DNA of 64,000 bases from Eleusine coracana subsp. coracana (Eukaryota; Streptophyta; Magnoliopsida; Poales; Poaceae). The stretch is taken from NCBI GenBank assembly GCA_032690845.1, contig CM064417.1:36958432-37022431 (forward strand), read 5' to 3'. The notes under the pieces are model-generated. The model did no database searches and was not told where the DNA came from. It worked only from the letters and a program-made list of their open reading frames with translations. A program made the translations under genes and the position numbers. Position 1 is the stretch's first letter. Every line of letters begins with the position of its first letter. Below are positions 21,879 through 33,200 of the stretch, in pieces.

Positions 21879-23457
21879 CAGTGGCGGATCCAGTAACAAA
21901 ATTTAGGTAGGACTAACTCGCCACACAAATTTGAACAACAACAAAACCAAATGAGCACCTACTTTTCAAAGAGTAAATGATAATATACAAATCATATATA
22001 TTTTATATAAAAATTATATAGATATATCACTTTTCAAACATAAATTAGTATTTTCTTTTAAAAATGAATTGAATAATTATCTATTTCAAAAAAATAAATG
22101 AGGTAGTTATAATATCTAAACTATCATAGATTATTCCAAATAATAGAGAATATTAAGAGAATATACACGTAACTTTTTTTACACGGATAACTGTATTTTT
22201 TATCCTTTATTTGATTTTAAATGTCTTCTTAATTTGGTCACATTGAAGAGAGACAATGTTGCCAGTGGAAGGAGGAATAGTAAATTGAGGATTTTCTACT
22301 AAAGAGTCCTTTTCAGTATATAAATATTTTGTTCATTTATCAACAATTTATTTGCCAACAGAATGGAGTCAAAGAACAACATCATCAGGAGCTCTGAGAT
22401 TGCTGGCCAAAAAAATAAAAGTTTAGACCGATAGCAGGACCAGAGCATCTAGGCCCATAGGCTAATTGGCCCATTATAGACAGATCCAAACTTTTTGTTA
22501 TCTGAGCCTGCCTTCTTACTCCTTCGGAAAGAGACAGATGTTACGCCTACAACAGCCATGGCATGTAACATCCTGATCCAAGGCTTAATAGCATTGATAG
22601 AATACTCATACAAAAAAGTTGCAACTTCTTTTCCGGAAGCTCATCTCTAAAGAACTCTAAAGTTAAGCATGCTTGATCTGGAGCAATTTAGTGATGGGTG
22701 ACTAACCGGAAAGTTCTTCCCGGGTGCACATGAGTCAGCACAAAGTGCGTAAAAAAGACATGTGTTAGTCTGTGAGGGTAGTCTTGAGTTCCTAGAGAGC
22801 TGCCAGGTGTAAGCGGGTCCAATCTCAGAGGGGCAGGACGTTACAGTTGGTATCAGAGCCGACCCTTGCGGTTTCACGGGCGCATGGGGTTGTAGTTGCG
22901 CAGGCATGATGTGCATGGCTGGTGTGGATCCGGAGTGATCACACAACATGGCACATGCGCTGGCACTGGGCACACGTACATGGCTAAGAGGGGACATTCC
23001 TGGCATAGAGTTGATCGACGAGGACGTTGATCTTCTAAGGGGGTGGTGAGAGTGTAACATCCTGACTTAAGGCTTAATAGCATTGATAGAATACTCATAC
23101 AAACAAGTTACAACTTCTTTTCCGGAAGCTCATCTCTAAAGAACTCGAAAGTTAAGCGTGCTTGGCCTGGAGTAATTTAGGGATGGGTGAGCGACCGAGA
23201 AGTTCTTTTCGGGTGCGCATGAGTGAGGACAAAGTGCATAGAAAAGACATGTGTTGGTCTATGAGGATAGTCTTGAGATCCTAGAGAGCTGCCAGATGTA
23301 AGCGGGCTTGACCTCGAAGGGACGGGACGTTACATGGCAGACTGCAATGATGGCCTCTGGGTGTCGGAGCTCCAAAGGAGGAGGAATAGGGGTAATTCTG
23401 CAAGGATTTTAGGTAGGGCAGCCGCCCTACCTTGCCCTATTGGAAGATCCGCCAGTG
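21879..23457. mobile_element. Non-autonomous hAT element, hosting a Cassandra insertion
   Basis: The left end is CAGTGGCGGATCCAG and the inverted right end reads CACTGGCGGATCTTC. The 8-bp flanks are CTTAGGGT (21871-21878) and CTTAAGGT (23458-23465), one mismatch, as expected for hAT. The same GGTAGG motif lies inside both ends. Without the 771-bp Cassandra element and its extra TSD copy the hAT element is about 0.8 kb, AT-rich, with no transposase frame, so it needs a partner to move. Confidence 0.88.
22564..23334 (+). mobile_element. Cassandra TRIM retrotransposon with 5S rRNA-like LTRs
   Basis: Two 282-bp LTRs (22564-22845 and 23053-23334) start TGTAACATCCTGA and end GACGTTACA. Next to the left LTR is a perfect tRNA-iMet primer site TGGTATCAGAGC (22848-22859); a purine tract AAGGGGGTGGTGAGAG (to 23052) precedes the right LTR. 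The target duplication is TGGCA (22559-22563 and 23335-23339). Each LTR carries a 5S rRNA-like stretch (22644-22732 and 23133-23220). The right one keeps AAAGTTAAGCGTGCTTGG and GGATGGGTGA, matching the internal RNA polymerase III promoter of plant 5S genes. This combination defines the Cassandra family. The internal 207 bp has no coding capacity. It lies inside the hAT element. Confidence 0.95.
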
Positions 23458-23461
23458 CTTA

Positions 23462-23817
23462 AGGTGTGTTCGTTTCCTGCCCACTAATTTTTAAATCTGT
23501 TCCATCGAATATTAAGATACTAATTAGAAGTACTAAATATAGATTAACAACAAAATCTAGTCCATAATCCACCCTTCTAAATGATGAGAATAATCTATTA
23601 AGACTAATTAGGTCATGATTAGATAATAGATAATGTGATGCTACAGTAAACACCTTTTAATAATGACTTAGTTAAGCTTAATAGATTTATCTCATAAATT
23701 AGTATTCAACTATGTAATTAGTTTATATTTAATTTATATTTAATAATCTATATATTTAACGTTCGAAGAATTAATATGACAACACCAAAATTTAGACCCC
23801 AAAAAACAAACACATCT
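23462..23817. mobile_element. Tourist-like (PIF/Harbinger) MITE
   Basis: A 356-bp AT-rich element with the start AGGTGTGTTCGTTT and the inverted end AGATGTGTTTGTTT, flanked by TTA at 23459-23461 and 23818-23820. TTA duplications and this TIR style fit Tourist-like MITEs. The left TTA and first bases are shared with the 8-bp duplication of the hAT element, so the hAT element landed at the very tip of this MITE. Confidence 0.8.
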
Positions 23818-24011
23818 TTAGACCGACGACACGCTTAGCAGCTCAGATCTCCCACACGACGAGCCGGCGACCACCGTGAGAAGCTGCACTCTAGGCAATT
23901 TCATGTTGATCAGGGACCAGAGTTGGCAGTACGTAACGTATGTGACAGACATCCCTGGGTAAGTCTGACACGCGTGTAGGCATAATCGTCCACCAGCTAA
24001 GAACAGCGCTA

Positions 24012-24206
24012 CTCCCTCCGTTTTAAATTATATGGCACTTTAGTTTTCTTAAATTATAAGACATCATTGTATCCCAATATATCTTTCTTTCTTTCCAATA
24101 TATCTTTATCTCTATCTCTCCTTATTTTCTGTGCACCTATTTTTTTTACTTCTATTTAATTCTCGTGTCCGAAGCTAAAACGTCTTATAATTTAGAACGG
24201 AGAGAG
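24012..24206. mobile_element. Stowaway-type MITE
   Basis: A 195-bp element with TIRs CTCCCTCCGTTTTAAATTAT and (inverted) CTCTCTCCGTTCTAAATTAT, flanked by TA at 24010-24011 and 24207-24208. Interior pyrimidine-rich runs are typical of this group. There is no coding capacity. Confidence 0.92.
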
Positions 24207-24208
24207 TA

Positions 24209-25155
24209 CATATCATCAACAATTATTTATTTCCCTGTGATATCGCTTGTTCTTCGTAATGTAACTCATATAAGTACCCTGGCTAACATACTGTGGAGGC
24301 GACACGTGTTCGATTGATCCCATGATTCAGAGCCGAAGCTCTTTCTGGAACCTCGTCTCTTGCCTGTTCTTCTCGATGCCAAGTTCTGTACATATACTTA
24401 AGCAGATATCCTTAGAATAGTGAATTGATAGCAGTGAACAATGGCATAAGAAAGCACACATGACTATGGGTCTATTTTGGCAGTGCTTATGGAGGAGTTT
24501 TTGACTCTGTATTATGTCCTATAGACGAGAAAATTTGGTTTATTGGAACATCTAACGAATACCACAGTACAGTACGCATATGCTTTATTGCTGTTAAATC
24601 TGCAGCAAACAAACCACCATGTACAGCCTTCATCACCACCACAGAATGATTTAGCAGCCACTAGCTAGTCTTGTGTAAATGCCAAAATAAAATGGAATCA
24701 TGGTTTAGAAGGTAAACGAACTTCACACAAATCAAATGCATGACACAACCAATATGTACAAACAGCAGGCTGTCGGACAGGCTGGCAACTGATGATTTAA
24801 ACATGTTTGAAGCAGATAACATTTCAATAAGATATATAAAGCATAGTAATCTCGTAACATTGTTTGGCTGCTATCAGGATCTAGCCACAGAAACACAACA
24901 GAACCACATCATCTATGAATGATGCCTCTCGAAGAAAGTATTTTGAGTGAATATATAAGAACTACGAGCTTCAATGCTTACAACCATTCATGGAAGTTGA
25001 CACTTGACTACCATCAGAACAGAAACTTTTGATGAAATTAAAGATGCGGAATGCATGGTTGCATATGTAGAGACTGCAACAGAACTAAGTGTAAATGTTT
25101 CCCTAAAAGATTTGGCATCACGACCAATGTAGCCACCTTGGAGCAAATCACAAAA
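24209..25155. other. 3' flank of F-box copy 3
   Basis: No gene is found. The part from about 24590 aligns by eye with 29640-30206, the 3' flank of copy 4 (shared TGTTAAATCTGCAGC and CTTGTGTAAATGCCAAAATA). The duplication that produced copies 3 and 4 therefore included at least 0.5 kb downstream of the genes. Confidence 0.6.
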
Positions 25156-26836
25156 TCACATGAAAGGGTCATTGACTGATAGACTGGTTGTTTTAAGGAA
25201 GGAACAAGTGTCAGCGTCGTCACTTCTAGTCCCCATCAGCGTCATCTCAAAGCCTTTGGCAGCCCATGTCCATATACAGGTACCTATAGCCAACTGACGA
25301 TTCACCTCAGCAACCTGATCTACTGAAGCAGGTACTTCTTTTGTCAATACAAGAAGCAAATTCTGCAGCTTTCGTGCACCCTTGGCAATGAACTTGAGGA
25401 ATTCAAACTCGCTCCTGTGCCCCCGGAATTTATGCATAACGATTTTCTTCACGTGTGACTTCAAACATTCAACAGGAAGGACCTCCCGCCAGAACATCGC
25501 ATGGTGACTGGCAGTGACTCCACCAATCACAGAGGACTGCAAAAAATCAGTGAGGGATTATATTAGTAGTGATGCATCATGGAAGAAGGAATCTGACACT
25601 AGTGACAGACAGTGGGGATGCCAAATGAAACAATTGAATCGATGTGTAGTATGTAACCTACTCACCTCCATGTGCAGCGTCTCAACATTGGGGATGCATC
25701 TAAGGAAGCTCGGCAGCATATTCACCTCATTGACAGCTGAAAAATTCACCTTTAACGCCAAGATCTTGACGCTTGGGACAATGGAACTTGGGTTCGCCTT
25801 TGTTGTAGCCTGCAATGCATTGTAGAAGACGAAATGCCATGGATCAGTGAGGCATCAGCAGACACACACACATCTAAATTGCAACTGAAAAAGTCCTAGT
25901 ACATTGATGACAGTGTTGCCGATCTCTAGTTGGTGAACTCTCGGCTCCAAGTAACCAAACTCACGGAGCTCGGGTGCACGATGGATCTTGACAATCATAA
26001 GGCTGTCATCAACCGCAGAAAAAGTGATCCACATGATGAGCCGTTTAAGGCAGGAGACGTCTACCACGGCGAGCTCCTCTGCCATATACATCCAGAGGAC
26101 CATGCACTGGAGGCTTTTGCTGCGGAGGCGGATGCGTTGGGGATATTTGCTGAAGGAGAGCGTGAGGATTTGGAGCACGGGGCTGCAGGCAAGGATGTGG
26201 TCGAGGTCCTGATCTCTCATGCTGGAGTATTGCATGCCGAACTTCTTGAGGTGAGGAAAGGTGACATCGGTGGTGGTACCAGAGAATGAGATCTGCCAGT
26301 AGGTAAGGAAGAGCCGTTGGAGTGAAGCGCAGCGGAGGATGTCGTTGGCGAGTCTCTGTAGCACGCCGTCCTTGGTAGAATCGTCAACGTCGAGGAGGAC
26401 GAGGTCCTGCACGCCCTAGGCAGCGAGGAGTCGCGCCCACTCCTCGAGCTCCCGCTCGCGGGTCCCGAACTCACAGCAGGTGAGCTGGACCTTGCGGAAG
26501 GGGCCTGGGTGGTCGGCAAGGATGCAGCCCACGGCCGCGAAGGCGACGGCGCGCTCGACCTCATCATCGAAGGTGGAGGCGAGGAGGAGGTCGGAGTCGT
26601 GGAGGACGAGCGGGATGGAGCTCCAGAGGCTGCGCCAGCAGGTGGCTAGGGCGGCGGTGCACGCGCCGTTGCGGATGGGGAGGCGGGGAGACGATGTTGC
26701 GGAGGAGGTTGTCTGGGAGGGCGCTGACGCGGTCCACGCCATCTGCGGGCGTGGCCGTGGCAACAGCGGAGGAGAGGGAGGCGGTCGCGGTGGCGGCAGG
26801 GACCTAGATCGAGACGTTGTTCAGAAGCGCGTCCGG
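25156..26836 (-). pseudogene. F-box/LRR-FBD copy 3
   Basis: Exon 1 is 26836-25903, exon 2 is 25809-25666 (144 nt), and exon 3 is 25536-25156 ending with a stop. The order is F-box, LRR strands (FPHLKKFGMQYSSMRDQDLD, SPVLQILTLSFSK), then the FBD domain (KKIVMHKFRGHRSEFEFLKF). It is clearly dead: the start codon is replaced by CCG at 26834-26836, a TAG lies at 26804-26806, a G run of four at 26685-26688 (three in copy 4) shifts the frame, and a second TAG at 26416-26418 stands where copy 4 has Lys in AAKGVQDL. Exons 2 and 3 are still open. Introns are short with GT-AG borders. The long-TIR element at 26862 sits just upstream of the lost start. Confidence 0.9.
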
Positions 26837-26861
26837 CAGTGAGGATTTGGGTGGGGAAAGT

Positions 26862-27545
26862 GGGACATTTAACAAAATAGGACTCTATCGGATGGACACT
26901 CTTTAAATAGGACTTTTCTCATTGTCCTTAACTATAGGACTCTCCTTAATGTTCGTTCATTATTTAGTATTATGTATGTCACATAGATAACTTTTATATG
27001 GATGACATAGAAAAATGATATGAAATAACATTTTTATCCCTAACTCTCTCTACCACCATAGTCAACCACATCGACGCAACCAGCTAGGGATGTTGCCTCC
27101 GTACTCCGCGTGCTCCTCTCTTCCGCTCGCCCTATCCTTGCCGCCGTCCACCACACCGAGGTAGAGCGCGTCACCCACCGGCGCACCATCAAGTTGGGCC
27201 CTGAACACCACCCACGACGTCGCGTCGCTCCCATCACGAGCTCGATGGTGGATACCCATGGGCCCCATGCACAGGGCAAGCGGGAGAAAGGTGTGTGCGG
27301 AATCTGGAGGCGGCATCTCAGCTGGTTTTCTCGACGTGGCTAGCTACGATGGTAGAGAGAGTTAGGGGCAAAAATATCATTTCTCATCATTTTTCCATGT
27401 TATCGATATAAAAGTTGTCTATGTGGCATATATAGTCCTAAATAATAAATAAACATTGGAGAGAGTCCTATATAATTAAGGATAATGGAGAGAGTCCTAT
27501 TTGAAGAGTGTCCATCTGGTAGAGTCCTATTTTATTAAATCCCCC
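26862..27545. mobile_element. Long-TIR, Mutator-like element with GC-rich cargo
   Basis: The outer 200-225 bp at each end are inverted copies: TTTAACAAAATAGGACTC on the left faces GAGTCCTATTTTATTAAA on the right, and the pairing continues inward to the CCTAACTCTCTCTACCA motif. Between them, at about 27085-27330, is a GC-rich unrelated core with open frames on both strands. The flanks GGGGAAAGT and GGAGAAAAC match at 6 of 9 positions, an eroded 9-bp duplication at best. TIR length, GC-rich cargo and position beside a gene start fit a Mutator-like or Pack-MULE element. The cargo's parent gene is not recognised. Confidence 0.7.
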
Positions 27546-27960
27546 GGAGAAAACGGGGAGAGGACTGAGGAGTGGACATACAGGGAGTAGAGTGGTGCTG
27601 GTAGGGCTTCAGTAGTAGCTTGCCTCGAAGTGGGCCAAATGTCCATGTCCGAACTCCGAAGACGGCTTCCCTTGGGCCCATGAACTAATTTAGAACCACC
27701 AAAAATACATGTTATAGACCCTGGTGAAATAGAATTTTGAGAAATTTCTCAGATTTTTATTTTTTTATTTAATGCACCACATAAATGTCCAAGTGATTAA
27801 AAATCACCTCTCTTTGAAAAATTCCTATTTAAATTTAAATGGTATCTGTTGAACGTTATCATTTATTTTATAATTCAGAGCAAATCATGACAAACTTGCC
27901 CATGTATTCAGAGCAAATCACTTGTCGACGACGCTAAAGAAACACACTTCGACCACCCGC
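27546..27960. other. 5' flank of copy 3 and an old LTR scrap
   Basis: The 27600-27690 part (GTGGGCCAAATGTCC, then CTTGGGCCCATGAA) matches the region upstream of copy 4 (35860-35905), so the copy 3/4 duplication includes 5' flank and the long-TIR element was inserted afterwards. From about 27705 to 27900 the sequence resembles the first few hundred bases of a chromovirus LTR (AGAATTTTGAGAAATTT). Confidence 0.5.
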
Positions 27961-29293
27961 TTCGCTCGGCACGACGTACGGCCCGTCGACACCTAGTCGG
28001 GATTGAGGCCCCCACCCCGACGTGTCGCTCCCCCTACTGAAGTCGTATTGGCCCCCCCCCTCCCCCCCCCCCCCCCCCCCCCATTTCCATCTGGAGAGGC
28101 GGATGGAAGATTGGATTGAGGAGGCCCAGCGGTAGAGTCAGCAACAGATGGCGCAGTTCTATAGCCACCGATGTTGTCCTGGGCTCCACCACCACCTCTC
28201 ATTTCTCCTGTAAGTTCCTTGACAACCTTGTAATTTTATTTCATTTAGTTGGTTAGCTTAGATAAATTAAACAACCTTAGATCATTAATTTGAAAATTTA
28301 GATCACCTTAGACAACTTTGGTTTGTTACTTAGGGAGCTTGTTTTTACTAGTAATCTTTTATTATACATGTCATATGTTCTCATTTTATGCAGAATCTTT
28401 CTCCGTAGGCGACGTCAAATGAGCCTTAGGACCAAGACATGTCGCTCCATTGCAATCTGTTCTTACCACCTTAGTGATTTGTGTATTAATTGTGGTTCTG
28501 GTTTGTGAACTATCTGGTTGTGAACAAACTATATGGTTGTGAAGAAACTTGTGACCTTATGAATTTATGGTTGTGAGCATATCTATATTGTGGATTTGTG
28601 ATTGTGAGCATACCTTTATTTGTGGATTTATGGTTGTGAGCATATCTATATTTGTGGTTGTGGTGCTTAATGTGCTGGATATAAACTGCCTATGATGCTT
28701 CTTGTCATATGTGTGCTTTGTATTGAAATGTTTAAGTGATGGGAAAAATAAATCAAAACCTAGATGGACTATTTGCCGAGTGTCTTCGTCATGACACTCA
28801 TCAAAGTATAAATTGTTTGCCGTGTGTCATGGCCTAGGCACTCGGCAAAGAGAAGAGAGTTTGCCGCGTGTCATGACCAAGACACTAGGTACAAATTAGA
28901 AAAGTTTGCCGAGTGCGCCATGCATGGCACACGACAAAGAGGAGCGAATTTGCCGAGTGCTCGACAGTGGCACTCGGTAAAGGCGCCGTCAGCTGCCATC
29001 AGTTCACAAGAATTTTACAGAGAGCCGGCCTCGCACTCGGTAAAGAGCTCTTTGCCAATACAATTTCATCCTTTCCACACTCGATGCATCATCGTGTGGC
29101 TTTTCAAGGGGCACACCCTGCCCGGTGTGGCGTCATAACCTGAGAGGTCTTGTGCTCCGCCCTGGGCATCGCAAGCATAAACTGCAGTGAAGAACTAGGT
29201 GGTCTTGTTTGTCGCCACGCGCCTACAGGCCAGAACACCTCATAGCAGGCGATCAAAAGCTTACAGTGGTGTTCTGGTCTGAAAATGTTAGTG
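27961..29293 (+). mobile_element. CACTA (En/Spm) element, 3' terminal remnant
   Basis: At 28083-28200 the + strand reads like the Met/Gln-rich tail exon of the second CACTA gene (ERRMEDWIEEAQR, then QQQMAQFYSH). From about 28770 to 29050 the subterminal motif TTTGCCGAGTG and its complement CACTCGGCAAAG recur at least seven times with small changes, a hallmark of grass CACTA ends. A C-rich tract of about 30 bases lies at 28053-28082. A possible terminus TTAGTG at 29288-29293 (inverted CACTAA) is tentative. No transposase remains. Confidence 0.65.
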
Positions 29294-30206
29294 CGGAAGC
29301 AACACATGTGTGTGTTCCACTATGCCCTTGAGTGCATCTATATAGACCATTATTCTACCGACAGCACTGAAACACGAGTTTAATAGTGGGTAATTTATAG
29401 ATGTCAAAAGTATCATCCAATGGACATGTACAGCAGGACTCGCTCACAGCGTTTGGATGACTGGAAGCATGCTCCAAGTTGATAAAGCAGGTTATGTGAT
29501 TGCTTCCTTTTCCAGTGACAACACACAATAAGACACACCAGCACAGATGGCAACATATACAAAGAACTGCATTCGATATAAGGACAGTTATTAATCATAG
29601 ATATGAAAATCAGTTCTGATCGTCTAATATAGTATGGTGTATTGTTGTTAAATCTGCAGCGAAGGAACCACATGTACACCCTTCATCACCATAACATCAT
29701 GGTTTATCAGGCTAGCTTATCTTGTGTAAATGCCAAAATAAAATGGAATTGTGTTAGAAAATAAACAAACTTCACACAAGTCAATGCATGACAAAACCAA
29801 TATGTAAAACAATGGGCTGTCAAATGTGCTGCCGACTGATGAATCAAACATATTTGAGCCATATAGCATGTCAATAAAATGATATGATATTAAGTAGCAT
29901 AATATCATGACATTGATCGACTTCTATCAGCATCTAGCCACAGAAAGACATGGAAATCACATCATACACGAATGGTGCCTCTTGAAGGAAGCCTCGAGTT
30001 AATATGTAGAGCTATAGAAGTACGAACTTCAATGCTTACAACCATTCAAGTCAGTTGAAACTTGACTACCATCAGAAAAGAAATATTCAACAAAACTAAA
30101 GGTTCACTAAGCATGGTTGCATATGTAGACACTGCAACAGAATTAAAAGCTTCTCCAAAAGAGTTGCATCGCTTCTCCAAAAGCCACCTTCGAGCAAATC
30201 ACAATA
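29294..30206. other. 3' flank of F-box copy 4
   Basis: No gene is found. About 29300-29560 aligns with 47180-47430 (shared GGTTATGTGATTGCT / CGCTATGTGATTGCT and the TTTATAG.TGTCAAAA motif), and 29640-30206 aligns with the flank of copy 3. These shared flanks show that at least three - strand units come from one tandem duplication series. Confidence 0.6.
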
Positions 30207-33200
30207 TCACATAAAAGGGTCATTGACCGATAGATTAGATGCTCTAAATAAGTCACAAGTATCTTCATCTGTAGTCTTTATTAGCGTTATCTTGAAGCCT
30301 TTAGCGGCCCATGTCCATGCACATGCGCGTAGAGCCAATTGGCGATTTACCTCAGCAACCTGATCTGCTGAATCAGATATTTCTTTTGTCAACAGAAGCA
30401 GCAAATCTTGTAGCTTTCGTGCACCCTTGGCAATGAACTTGAGGAACTCGAAATCACTCTTATTCCCCCGGAACTTATGGATAAGGATTTTCTTGATGTG
30501 TGACTTCAAGCATTCAACAGGAAGGATCTCCCGCCAGAACTTGTCATGGTAGTCGGCAGTGACTTCACCAATCACAGAAGACTGCAAAAATCAGTGAGAG
30601 AATCATGGAGGAACGAATGTGACACTAGTGGCTCACAGTGGGGATGCCAAATGAAACGACTGAATGAGTCATGAGTGTGTGGTATGTGTGACACTCCTAG
30701 TGTCATTAGGGTGCCAAGGGTGTCACTTAGGCAGCATAAAACCATAACTCCAAGAATTTGAATTTAAATTCAAATTGCAATTCAATTGATTTCAAACCCA
30801 ATTGAATGACCTTTGTACTGCAAGTCCCAAATTTTCAGTAAGACTCACCTTTGCAAAAATTATATGTTGATGGTCTTGTACAATTAGAATTTTGGGAATT
30901 TTCTCAGAATATTAGTCCATAAATAAAGGCCTCAAATAAATGTTAGAATGGTTAAAAACCAGCTCTGTTCATAAAATTCCTGAGCTTTTTGTAGTGGGAA
31001 CTGTTGGTAGTTAGCATTTTTGTAAAAACCAGCACATTATGGGGAGCCTACCCTATTTTTTGTCTGATTTTAGCAGATCTGGATTAATTCTAACAAATTT
31101 TGCAAAGGCAGTCGGCTGATAGGATTGGAAAAAGATTTGAAAAAGAAAAACTTCCTGTGGGACCCGCCTGTCAGCGACCCCGAAGAAACACACCCGGCCG
31201 AGGAAGCGCTGCCCCGCCCGACGCGTGCCGCGTGGTCGCCGGCGTATGGCCAACGGCCGTTGCCGTGGATCGACGGCCCCACGCGCACGTTCGGACATCC
31301 CTCTATCGCCTGTCCGAGCGCACTCACCCCCGCATTCACTCCTTCGCTCTCGCTCTCTCTCCTGTCGCCTCTGCCTTCCGCCATCGCCTCCGTCCCACGT
31401 CGCCTGGCCGCCACCGCCCGCCGGAGCCCGTGCCAAGCTTCTGGAAGCAGCGCCAAGACGACCCGACGAGCCTGCACCTGCTTCTTCTGCACCGCGCGGT
31501 CGACATTGGGAGATCGGCCCGGTTCTTCCCCGGCGCCGACAGTCGACCCCGAGCTGTTCCCCCGCGCCGCATTCACCCCGAGGTGAGCCATCCTTTGATT
31601 CCTCGCTCGAGGAGCTTCCCATCTTGTTCGCGCACGCGTTTGAGATTTGGTTGAACAAATCCGTCCAATGCTTCCCTAGTTCCTCGCTCGAGACCGCCGC
31701 CGACCACCGCAACCCCCACCCCACCGGTGAGACCGCACCGCCGGCCTCCCTCTCGCAGGAGAAGCTCGATGACCTCCTTCTCCGTGCTCCAGTGAAGCTT
31801 CCCGTCAAGATTCCGAGTCTTTCTGCCCTTCCCTTGCCGTGCTAGCCGTCGCCGACCCCTGCTCTGTTTCCGCCGCCGTCGCTGGGCTATGCCCGGCCAT
31901 CGCCATTGGTTCCCGACAGCCTAGATGAGTGCGCGGCGTTGAGTAGATCGTTTTCCCCTTCTAGACCAGCTCAAGCCAGGGGCCGCAGCGAGCTGCGGCG
32001 AGCCCCCGGCCAGCGCTGCCGTGCTCCGGCGAGAGAGCGCGCGCGGACTCGGGCGCGCTGGCCAACGGGCCAGCCGAGCACTGGGCCGTGCCCGCTTGGG
32101 CCAAATCTGGCCCAGGCGCGCCTTCCCCGTGGGCGAGGCCGTCGTGGGCTGCCGGGTTTGCGGCCCGCGAAGTAAAAATTGTTTTTTCTTGATTTATTCA
32201 TTTCCACAAATAGGTTAAACTGGTAAATTTCATAGTAAATTGAATAATAGGAATTTTATGGCAAGATAAGTTTTGTTAGCCTTGTGGGAACTTGTACTGT
32301 TATAGAAAAATGCTAATGCCACATGCATGGTAATTTTTTATACCAGTGTTAAAATAAATAGGAAAAAACACTAATAGAATTTTTATTAATTGCAGAGAGC
32401 TGATAAAATATTAAAAATTGGTCTCCAAGTAGGATTTTCAGTTTTAGTCTCCCTGAAAAAATTTCATAAAGAAATTCTCTGTTTATTAGCTGAAATTAAT
32501 TTAATGCCTTTTTCCTTATAATAATTAATAATTAATCTTTGGCTTAGTGCTTGATAGTGAAACTTAAAAATTAAATCACTCCTGGTGTAACCTAATTTTA
32601 ATTACTCACCCCTACTCTTTTGAAGAGCAGAACCTTGTCGACGTAATAAATTGTGCCCCGAGTGCAATTTTAACCGTTGATAAAAATGGATCCGCTTTAG
32701 GGCTATTCACGGGTACTTGTGCTTTGCGAGGGTTTTGCTCACACTAAATGCTAATTAGTTAGCACCTTCGAACTCTGGGCATCACTTGCACAGCTTTGCC
32801 CCGGCACACGCAGACACACCGTACTTGGATGCGACGTCGTCGCGGTCAAGTACTGGAGTCCATGAAGGAAATACATGAAACACCCTCACCCTGTGCCCCA
32901 CTCAATGAGTGATACTTTTGATCGCCTCACCGCACACCGTTTAATTCCTCCAATAACAGTAAGCATTAACGTATTTATTGAGGAAGTGCCATGAATATTC
33001 TCTCATAGCATTCCCTCTTGCATCATATAGATCACGCCGTGAACCACGTGGAGGCAGGACCGGAGCAGGATCCAGAAGGAGCTGGAGGTGCCGTACCTGA
33101 CCAAGAGCAGAACCAAGGCAAGCCCCGGTGCATCCCATCAAGTTTTACCGTTTTATTTTAACACTAGGTAGTGTGATGTAGGTTTGCCTGTGCATTAAGT

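Noticed and set aside
22847..22860. tRNA-like sequence GTATCAGAGCC
   Set aside because: It is the primer binding site of Cassandra, not a tRNA gene; the same holds at 13989 and 39289.
22644..23220. Two 5S rRNA genes
   Set aside because: Diverged copies located inside LTRs of a TRIM with TSD; not functional rRNA genes.
31100..32207. Frames up to 251 codons inside the solo LTR
   Set aside because: Same GC-rich LTR segment as above in another subfamily; frames on both strands and no recognisable protein.
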